Shown: positions 56,911-64,000 of the stretch, piece by piece
Numbering within the stretch: the stretch's first letter is position 1
Layout: each line of letters opens with the position of its first letter
Assembly: GCA_019044685.2 (NCBI GenBank)
Contig: JAGTXX020000007.1
Location: forward strand, 248,001 to 312,000
Direction: 5' to 3'
DNA length: 64,000 bases
Source of the DNA: Nannochloris sp. 'desiccata'
Lineage: Eukaryota > Chlorophyta > Trebouxiophyceae > Chlorellales > Chlorellaceae
Position numbers and translations under genes: made by a program
The notes under the pieces: model-generated
Database searches by the model: none
Told to the model about the DNA's origin: nothing
The model's input: only the letters and a program-made list of their open reading frames with translations

Positions 56911-58920
56911 ATGGATAAAGAGAAGTCAACAGTACCCACCATACACAAATCTGCATCCAGTATTACGTTGGGCATCTCTCCAATTGAAGCTGTCTTGTTT
57001 GCCGCTAATTCTTGTCTCGCTGCCTTCGCCGTCTTTCAAGCAGCTCCTTCTACTCCTAGCTTACAACCACAATGGCCATACTATCTACGTTTAGCTACTG
57101 CAGTATATCTAATAATAGAGTTACTTTTCTTTATATATGGCAAAATACGCTATACAGTATTGAATCGACCAATTACAAATTTTCCCGACACCAAAAGAGT
57201 TCAAATTGCAATGGAACGGTTTCTAAACCTCCACCAGGTCTTCCAACTCGACGATTTTCTCTCTGGATGGTTTTTAGGCGCTTCAAATAGCTCCATTCTA
57301 CGTGGAAACGTTGAAGAATTCGTTGCCTATGGCTTTTTCTGCCAAAAAATTGAAAGTTTATCCTCTTCTCAGAGAATTTTAGTTCAAAATTTTCTTTCTA
57401 CTGCGGAAGAAAGATGGAATATGACCTTTCCACCTGGAAAAAACTCTGATCTAAGGTATATGGCACATGTCTGGGAACCATTACGGGTTCAACATAAGCT
57501 TTTTATTGTCTATATGTCGACTGAATTTGCGGCAAAGGTGGCGCACCTGTTGTTGCGTTGGATGGGATTTCACAAAGGAATACAAGGAGCCTTTACGAGC
57601 TGGACAAGTATTAATGCTGCTGTCAGCGATACCAATAATATCAATGGTGGAGGTGGAGGGAAACATAGAGGAGAAAAAGGGGGAAAAGGAGGGGAAACTG
57701 GGTATTCTCTTGCGGAAAAGCTAGGAAAAGAAAATATCGCTGCCGCTGTTGTAAAGAGTCCAGGAAGAGTCGCAGCTCACAATGTGAAAGAAGCAGCCCA
57801 TAACGCCGCTGAGCACGCCTTGGACGCTGCTGTTGCTGCTACGAGTATTGCTGCTGCTTCTATGGCGAAACAATACCCACACGAAGGACAACAATATCAT
57901 TTACCACCTCCACGGCCTAGGCCTAGAAATAAATTTTCTGCCGCTACCGCTGCGGCAATGGCAGGGATGGGGGGTGTGCCTCTAATTCGAAGTTTCAAAG
58001 AAATTTCTAGTATGATGGAAAGAAGAGTAGGCTTACCTGGATCACCTCCTCCAAGGAAGAAACCCTCCAGCAAACAACAGCAGCTCGGACGAGCAACAGA
58101 GAAGAAACGAGGAAAACATCAACAACAGCAGATAGAAAATCTTCTCAAGTCTACTGTTCCTGTCGTTTTCCTCCATGGTGTTGGCTTTGGAACCTTACCC
58201 TACCTCCATTTCATCCGCAGTTTAATGAAAGCTTGCCCTCAAAGCCCGTTTATCCTTCTGGAAATGCCACATGTGGCTCTTCGGCTCTGCAAAGAAGCGG
58301 AAACGGTTGATGATGTTGCCACAGCTGCAGTCGCTGCTGTCCATAAACTCGGTTTTAAACAAGCATGTTTTGTTGGACATTCGTATGGGACGTTTTGTAT
58401 ATCTAGAATAGTACAGATTTTCCCAGAGGCAGTGCATTCTACGGCATTATTAGACCCAGTTTGTATGTTGACGTGCTACCCACAGTTGCTTTACAATTTT
58501 ATTTATCGAAAGTTTGTGTTTTCTGATCTACTTTCTTCCTTTCTTGCCGCTGTGGATGGAATCAGATTTCTTTGTTCACGTGATTTGACCATCTCACAGG
58601 CGTTTTGTCGGCGCTTTCACTGGTCAGAGTTAATGCTCTGGCCGGAGGACTTGCCTCGGGAGCGGCACAGGTCTTTGATTGTGCTTTCTGGTAAAGATGA
58701 TTTAGTACCGGGTGAGTTGGTCCAAATACAGTTTGATGTGGCTGAACATCCTGCGAGTGTATTGTATCATCCAGAGCTCGGGCATGGAGGGTTGCTATTA
58801 GACAGAGAGTGGATGGGTGTGGTGGTCGAGGGGGTGAAGAAATTAGTTTATAGAGGTGGAGAGGAGAGAGAGGAGGGTGGGGTGGGGATAGAGAACGAAG
58901 ATGCTGGTGAAGCTGATTAG
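56911..58920 (+). CDS. Membrane-anchored alpha/beta hydrolase
   Basis: A single exon of 669 residues. Two probable membrane segments lie at about 25-48 and 53-80 (LRLATAVYLIIELLFFIY). A region of unknown function covers 90-230, followed by a Gly/Ala/Lys-rich linker with Ala-rich amphipathic helices. The alpha/beta hydrolase fold starts near 415 (VPVVFLHGVGFGTLPYL). The nucleophile motif is GHSYG at about 490-494, the likely acid is in SGKDDLVPG near 594, and the His is in HPELGHGG near 628. These suggest a lipase or esterase on a membrane. Large proteins with this layout occur in algae and fungi but are poorly characterised. Substrate unknown. Confidence 0.85.
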   Translation: MDKEKSTVPTIHKSASSITLGISPIEAVLFAANSCLAAFAVFQAAPSTPSLQPQWPYYLRLATAVYLIIELLFFIYGKIRYTVLNRPITNFPDTKRVQIAMERFLNLHQVFQLDDFLSGWFLGASNSSILRGNVEEFVAYGFFCQKIESLSSSQRILVQNFLSTAEERWNMTFPPGKNSDLRYMAHVWEPLRVQHKLFIVYMSTEFAAKVAHLLLRWMGFHKGIQGAFTSWTSINAAVSDTNNINGGGGGKHRGEKGGKGGETGYSLAEKLGKENIAAAVVKSPGRVAAHNVKEAAHNAAEHALDAAVAATSIAAASMAKQYPHEGQQYHLPPPRPRPRNKFSAATAAAMAGMGGVPLIRSFKEISSMMERRVGLPGSPPPRKKPSSKQQQLGRATEKKRGKHQQQQIENLLKSTVPVVFLHGVGFGTLPYLHFIRSLMKACPQSPFILLEMPHVALRLCKEAETVDDVATAAVAAVHKLGFKQACFVGHSYGTFCISRIVQIFPEAVHSTALLDPVCMLTCYPQLLYNFIYRKFVFSDLLSSFLAAVDGIRFLCSRDLTISQAFCRRFHWSELMLWPEDLPRERHRSLIVLSGKDDLVPGELVQIQFDVAEHPASVLYHPELGHGGLLLDREWMGVVVEGVKKLVYRGGEEREEGGVGIENEDAGEAD

Positions 58921-59185
58921 TTTGTTTGTATGACCCTTTTGTAAAGAATACCTAGTAGAGGTCAAAAAAGCAAGGGTTATTCTAAAAAGGCACCGCGTCG
59001 GAGACGTGGAAGGTGAGTCCTCTTAAATGAAATAGCTGGGCTTGGCGGTCTGCATTTTTAATTGGCTACAAGTGCAGTATATAATTTGTATTTCTCCAAA
59101 GCTTAGGGGTTGAATACTAGTATATAGCAGTTAATAACTTTGGAATCAGATTTGCGATTTTTAACTTAGTTTGGCAAAGTAAGGC

Positions 59186-59889
59186 ATGGACCTCATTAAT
59201 CCTGCCCCCATAGTTCACGAACGTAGACATATTGCCAAGGTAATTTAGGGGATTAACGTTCGACATCCATTCAGTCTCTCTATGGTTTCCACTTTAGCCT
59301 TAATTTTGAATTGCCGCTCAATGCTCATCTCCCCTCCCCTCCCTTGTTTACAGAGAAGGAAGGCAGTTGACCCAAACGACGAAAATGCCCGTGAACCCAT
59401 CGACTCCCTAGAAATTTTCGAGGTAAGTTCTTCGGATTAATACAATCAGTGAATTTGCCACTGCCCCCACATCTCTCTCCTCTCTCTATCTCCCGGGGCA
59501 CTTGTTTCTATAACTTCTAATGAATCTCTTATCTACAGCACATCCGAGATATTGTCGACCCAGAGCATCCCTACTCCCTAGAACAACTCAACGTTGTCTC
59601 TGAAGACGCCATTGACGTAGATGACATTGTCGGCAGCGTGAAGGTAGAGTTCACTCCTACCGTGGACCACTGTTCAATGGCGACACTTATAGGACTCTGT
59701 ATCCGGGTGAAACTACTCCGTACCCTACCTCCGCGGTTTAAATTGGATATTCTCTTGGCTCCTGGGTCTCACGCATCGGAAAATGCTGTGAATAAGCAAC
59801 TTAATGACAAGGAAAGGGTGGCTGCGGCGTTGGAAAATCCAAGTTTAGTGTCCATGGTAGACAAGTGCTTAGCTGGACCACATACATAG
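59186..59889 (+). CDS. CIAO2B: CIA2B/MIP18 cytosolic Fe-S assembly factor
   Basis: Three exons, 59186-59239, 59354-59422 and 59539-59889, all phase 0, give 157 residues, the standard size. Family landmarks are [11 protein letters not shown], the acidic [20 protein letters not shown], then [14 protein letters not shown] and [16 protein letters not shown], where the conserved reactive Cys lies in DHCS. The protein joins CIA1 and MMS19 in the complex that loads Fe-S clusters onto nuclear and cytosolic enzymes; the plant form is AE7. Nothing is missing. Confidence 0.96.
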
Positions 59890-60013
59890 AGCGAGTTGAA
59901 ATCGTAATGCATACATATTCAGGCAAAGAAAAAAAAACTATAATTTTCATGGGTATTCTGACACAGTTAGATACATTTAAGGGTTTTATATATATATTTC
60001 AATTGGACAGTAT

Positions 60014-61423
60014 TTATTTTGCCTTGACACCAGCTTCAACAAGTTCAACGTTGGCAGTATCTTGACGACCTACAGGCATCAGAGGCAAATTCGCTGCTTC
60101 ACACGACACCTCCCACAATTTTTTTGCAAGTTCTCTGTTATAGCATAACGGTGCTGCAGGCACAAGCCTGGTTTCCGCAACTAACGCTCCACCCGACAGC
60201 TTCCTCACCGGCCAATCAGCCGCGCTATGCACCAGAGCAGTCAATCCATACGCACCTTCCCGAATTTTTTCAAACACCGATCTTTCTTTTTTAGGGTTGA
60301 CCATGCCGCGGAAAGAAGTTATGGTCGGCCAAGAAAACATACCTCGTGCATAGAACCTCGCATCTTCGTCGCTAGTAGAGGTAGTATTAATAGTAGAACT
60401 AGAATTTACAATAGAGTGTCTAGTGTTCCATTTTGCGTTAATTTTCGCAGCAACGGCTTTTTCTTCCTCCCACGGTACAGATGCAGCATGGACCACAGCG
60501 GCAGCACCGTCCTCACTAGGCGCGTACAGAGTCGCTATCGCCCATTTTAAAAAGCCGGAACTGAAAATCTTATTATTTTCCCAAATTGAACTACCAACTG
60601 AACCAGGGTCTACAGCACAACTATGAACTCCACACAAGCCAAGACGGCGATTACACTCAAAAGCAAATAATGCATTAGCTAGCTTAGAGTTACCATAATT
60701 TGAGCCTTGCTTCCAATTTGTTAGAAACGTTTCTGGTGCTCCTATATAAGAGAATCTGTGGGTGATGGAAGAGACGTTCACTACCCTTGAAGGAGCATTT
60801 TTAATTAATTGTTGCTCCAAAAGGCGGGTAAGGGTGAATGGGCCAAGATAATTTACTTGACAGAGCCCCCCAACACCTTCTGAGGTGTACCAGGGCTCTC
60901 CATTATCTATAGCACCTGCATTATTGATCAAACAATGCAATGGCCAGCCTTTTTCTATGTACGCAAGTGCGAAATCGCGGACACTTTGTTGGGAAGAGAG
61001 ATCTAACTTGGGACCGACGATGATCGAGGCGTCTGGGTGTTGTGATCGAATTGAATCAGCGACTTGTTCTGCGAGTTGGGTATTTCTGCATGCCATGATG
61101 ACAGTAGCTCCTTTACTTGCTAATGCAGCAGCAGTTTCTCTACAGAATGGAGAAAAGAAAATGAAGTTGATTTAGAGGAAGTAGATGACGGTGGAGGCGG
61201 TGACGGTTTTGGGGATGAAAGTAACTTGTCGTTAAAATCTTTATGATTGGTCTCGGTAGCGCGCATTTGGGGTGATACAATAGTGCAACAGAACTTACTT
61301 TCCGATACCATGCGTGCATCCAGTTACCACGACAGTCTTATTCTGCATTGTTTTGCTTTGACTAGATTTTGCAGACTTCTGCATCCCTCCCGAAGCAATC
61401 GGGGTGGTGGAAGGTCCTGCCAT
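60014..61423 (-). CDS. Short-chain dehydrogenase, retinol-dehydrogenase/WWOX-like
   Basis: Two exons, 61423-61299 and 61139-60014, phase 2, give 416 residues. The join forms the Rossmann motif VVVTGCTHGIGKETAAAL near residues 31-48. Then come NNAG in CLINNAGAIDN, the catalytic Ser in VVNVSSITHRF, and YGNSK (Y-x3-K). It should use NADP(H) with an unknown lipid-like or hydrophobic substrate. The second half carries an extra C-terminal region of about 120 residues compared with the 300-residue family core. The N-terminus is Ser/Lys-rich and has several possible ATGs; 61423 is the first in frame. It is divergent with PDH E1 alpha across 176 bases. Confidence 0.9.
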
Positions 61424-61599
61424 GTCGTCTCTAACGTCACTTATGAACTCATTTAAGTAATCATACCTAATGATTGCCTTGAATTTCGGATTATAGTGGT
61501 TTGTTCACACTTGGTTGTGGGTCAGCGCAAGAAAACTGCCAGTTTCTTGAAACTGGCGGAGACTCTCTATTCTGGTGCATTGCTGTTTATTACTTTACT
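61424..61599. promoter_or_regulatory. Divergent region, SDR and plastid PDH genes
   Basis: Only 176 bases separate the two ATGs, so a bidirectional promoter is likely. A 20-base inverted repeat lies at 61538-61557. Confidence 0.45.
61538..61557. repeat. Inverted repeat GCCAGTTTC-TT-GAAACTGGC
   Basis: Nine-base perfect arms around TT, 42 bases before the PDH ATG. It could be an operator-like factor site or a leader hairpin. It sits in the shortest divergent gap of the window. Confidence 0.55.
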
Positions 61600-63124
61600 A
61601 TGGCGACTGCTCAATCTCGGGCGATCGCTACTCCCTTAGCGGAGGTCGCTACTCCTAGGATGCCAGCCATGGCCAGTGGAATGGCTTTGCGTGGAGCTCC
61701 CCTGCGTTTGGCTCAAAGACGCCCTGCGGCCTCTCGCCGTATGGCTGTGAGTGCAAAGGCCATCGCTACCCCCGTCAAGCCCTCTGCTCCTGCCAAAAAG
61801 GGTGATCAAATTAGCGCTGAGCAGGCTAAAGAGCTTTACCGCGATATGGTGCTCGGCCGTGATTTCGAGGATATGTGCGCTCAGATGTATTATAGAGGAA
61901 AGATGTTCGGCTTTGTCCATCTTTACTGCGGCCAAGAAGCCGTCTCTACAGGTCAGTTAAAGCAATTTTTTATCTAAATGGGTCAGATGGTTTCGATTAG
62001 GCCTAAATTAAGCCTGCATGAAATTTCTGTTGATACAGAACATTAGTTAACTTTGCTGATTAACAATGTGCCGGATTTGCCATCGTTTTTACTTTGCAAT
62101 TATGTTTCTGTCTTTTGAATGCCCTCCATCCACCATGATCTATCACCGAGCACTCCTCTATACAATTTCTTCTGTTTCTCTTATAGGTGTCATCAAGGCT
62201 TGCCTTCGCAAGGATGATTATATCTCCTCCACCTACCGTGATCACGTTCACGCTCTCTCCAAAGGTGTCACTGCCCGGAAGGTCATGGCCGAACTTTTTG
62301 GTAAGAAGACTGGAACTTGCCGTGGCCAAGGTGGATCCATGCATATGTTCGATTCCGAATTCGGTCTGCTCGGTGGCTATGCATTCATTGGTGAAGGTAT
62401 CCCTGTGGGTGTCGGTGCCGCGTTCCAAATCGCATACAAAAAACGTGTTTTAAATGACGATTCTGCCGATCAAGTTGCCGTCAATTTCTTTGGGGATGGT
62501 ACTTGCAACGTCGGACAGTTCTACGAATCTCTCAATATGGCTGCTTTATACAAACTCCCTGTTATCTTCGTAGTGGAAAACAACAAATGGGCTATTGGTA
62601 TGTCTCACGCTCGTGCCACTGGAACCAATCTTGGAGATGAGGAGCCTTGGATTCATAAAAAAGGACCTGCCTTTGGAATGCCTGGCATTCGCGTTGACGG
62701 TATGGATTTGATGAAAGTACGTGAAGTAGCTATTGAAGCTGTCGCACGCGCTCGTCGTGGTGAAGGTCCTACTTTAATCGAAGCAGAGACGTATCGTTTC
62801 AGAGGCCACTCTCTTGCCGACCCAGATGAATTACGCGATAAAAAAGAAAAAGATCACTACGCTGCACGTGATCCTATCCCTCAATTCAGGAACTATATGC
62901 TTAAAAATGGCCTTGCTACTGAAGAGGAGATTAAAGCACTTGAGCAGAGTGTTACAGATGAAGTTGAAGATTGTGTGAAATTCGCTGATGAGAGTCCCAA
63001 GCCTGATATGTCTCAATTGCTTGAAAATGTGTTTGCCGATCCTAAAGGATTTGGAATTGGACCTGATGGAAGGTACCGTTACGAACAGCCTGGATTTACC
63101 TCTGGTCTGGCAGAGATGTCTTAA
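61600..63124 (+). CDS. PDHA: Plastid pyruvate dehydrogenase E1 alpha
   Basis: Two exons, 61600-61951 and 62187-63124, phase 1, give 429 residues. The first 65 or so residues (Ala/Arg/Ser/Met/Pro-rich, few acids) fit a plastid transit peptide. The enzyme core starts at about residue 75 ([20 protein letters not shown]). Landmarks are [15 protein letters not shown], the [10 protein letters not shown] loop, the thiamine-diphosphate motif from [17 protein letters not shown] to VVENN, and [12 protein letters not shown], which are plastid/cyanobacterial rather than mitochondrial in type. With E1 beta, E2 and E3 it makes acetyl-CoA for fatty-acid synthesis. The mitochondrial phosphorylation-site context is not seen, as expected of the plastid form. 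Confidence 0.97.
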
Positions 63125-63561
63125 GTTGGCAAAAAAAAGGAAAAAAGTCAGTTCGTTTGACTTCGTTTTGAAAACGGCGAAAAAAAAAAAAGAAAAAAAA
63201 AAAATCTTAAAAAAGAAAATTGTTTGTTTTATTTCTGACATTTTCTTGATGATTCTGTACTAGGATGTTTGATTACTAGCATTCATTACAGTTGATATCA
63301 TGTCATGTACTTATACACGTTAGAATTTAGGCTTTTTCTTGATATTATTGGAGCTATTAAATTTAGGGTTCAGCACCGATTGCTGCTTCCCGCCCTTGAT
63401 GATTTGTAAAACACACTTGAAAATTAAATTATATGGACGACTACACGCACAGCTCTCTATTTCCCTATTCTTACTTACACGGTATAGATATAATAATACC
63501 AGAATCACATGTTATACTGACAATTACTTAACGAAATTACAAGTATTCATAAGACGCTCTC
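63125..63561. other. Intergenic, convergent 3' ends
   Basis: 437 AT-rich bases with A runs at 63180-63205 and a TGTAA near 63406. Convergent PDH and NAD kinase ends. No other feature seen. Confidence 0.6.
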
Positions 63562-63999
63562 CTACCCTCTTGTCGCATGATCATCAAATCTCGGTTGATG
63601 CCTGAGTGACCCAGTCCATTTCAATTTTGCAGTAATTCCTTCATACCAATCTTCATCTAATGGATGCATTGTAATCATCGGTAAAGCATACCTACTTGCC
63701 CTACACACAACTGAGGACCCTTTCCTCAACCTGACGGTATGTCGTCCATCAAAAGACGCTCTTGCTGAATTACTCCTCGCTGATTCGGGTAAATGCACTT
63801 CAATAACCGCTGTTTCGGGTACTACTATCGGTCTAAAGGACAGAGAATGTGGTGCAACGGGGGTAATCAACGTACAAGGAACTGAAGGGGCCACCATTGG
63901 ACCACCGGCGCTCATCGAATACGCCGTCGAGCCCGAGGGAGTCGCTATGATTAAAGAGTCTGCGTGCACAGTCGTGACGTGTTGTCCATCGACAAAGGT
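63562..63999 (-). CDS. NADK: NAD kinase, C-terminal part
   Basis: The reading frame is open from the right edge at 63999 to the stop at 63562 and gives 145 residues of the C-terminus; the 5' part lies outside. The NAD-kinase signature is clear: DSLIIATPSGSTAYSMSAGG, then CTLITPVAPHSLSFRPIVVP and an FDGRHTVRLRKGSSV strand. The enzyme makes NADP from NAD and ATP. The final DWYEGITAKLKW segment resembles plant and animal forms. Localisation cannot be judged without the N-terminus. Within this window the exon is uninterrupted. Confidence 0.93.
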   Translation of the reverse strand, partial: TFVDGQHVTTVHADSLIIATPSGSTAYSMSAGGPMVAPSVPCTLITPVAPHSLSFRPIVVPETAVIEVHLPESARSNSARASFDGRHTVRLRKGSSVVCRASRYALPMITMHPLDEDWYEGITAKLKWTGSLRHQPRFDDHATRG

Positions 64000-64000
64000 C

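Noticed and set aside
61501..61599. Upstream in-frame extension of plastid PDH E1 alpha
   Set aside because: The frame is open upstream but begins at a non-ATG codon and includes the inverted repeat; ATG 61600 gives a good transit peptide.

Overview
This is a gene-dense window of a eukaryotic nuclear genome. It holds 28 well-supported protein genes, a partial one at the right edge and a possible gene end at the left edge. I worked out about 41 introns; all are GT-AG except two GC-AG, and most are 100-250 bases long. Plastid-type pyruvate dehydrogenase E1 alpha, a chalcone-isomerase-fold protein with a plastid-like leader, plant-style BLISTER and MOS1 homologues, an enolase with the plant N-terminal extension, and a Pro-rich cell-wall-like fasciclin protein all point to the green lineage, most likely a small-genome green alga. 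The species is inference. I saw no tRNA, rRNA, CRISPR array or intact transposon.

Layout, left to right. 1-5.9 kb: a possible gene end, a BLISTER/golgin-like coiled-coil gene, and two unrecognised genes (one secreted). 6-12 kb: a chalcone-isomerase-like gene, then two convergent genes for secreted Cys-rich paralogues of a family I do not recognise. 12-19.5 kb: a Q-rich nuclear protein, MCMBP and a CCAR1/DBC1 homologue. 19.8-28.9 kb: a secreted chymotrypsin-fold protease with a PAN/Apple-like tail, two tandem bZIP paralogues and a secreted chitin-deacetylase-like NodB protein. 29-34.3 kb: a Nudix NADH-pyrophosphatase fused to a phosphohistidine-phosphatase (PHPT1/Janus) domain, tryptophanyl-tRNA synthetase and a Tim17/22-family protein. 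35-43.4 kb: a MOS1/PRRC2-like giant, LST8, and a fasciclin protein with long Pro-rich and E/R/Q-helical tracts. 43.7-51.5 kb: catalase, enolase and a multi-pass membrane protein. 51.5-64 kb: a kinesin, a TBC1D22-type Rab GAP, a membrane-anchored alpha/beta hydrolase, CIA2B/MIP18, a short-chain dehydrogenase, plastid PDH E1 alpha and the C-terminus of an NAD kinase.

The genes do not form one pathway. Eight neighbouring pairs are divergent across gaps of 176-1154 bases and may share promoters. Several genes belong to recognisable cellular systems: TORC signalling (LST8), MCM handling (MCMBP), cytosolic Fe-S assembly (CIA2B), NAD(H)/NADP(H) balance (Nudix protein, NAD kinase) and the plastid acetyl-CoA supply (PDH).

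The observations most worth following are the single-ORF Nudix-PHPT1 fusion, the paired Cys-rich secreted family, and the bZIP pair in which one copy appears to have lost its DNA-contacting residues while a 180-base patch stays about 94% identical. Introns crowd into the first codons of many genes, including an enolase exon that carries only the ATG of the coding sequence.
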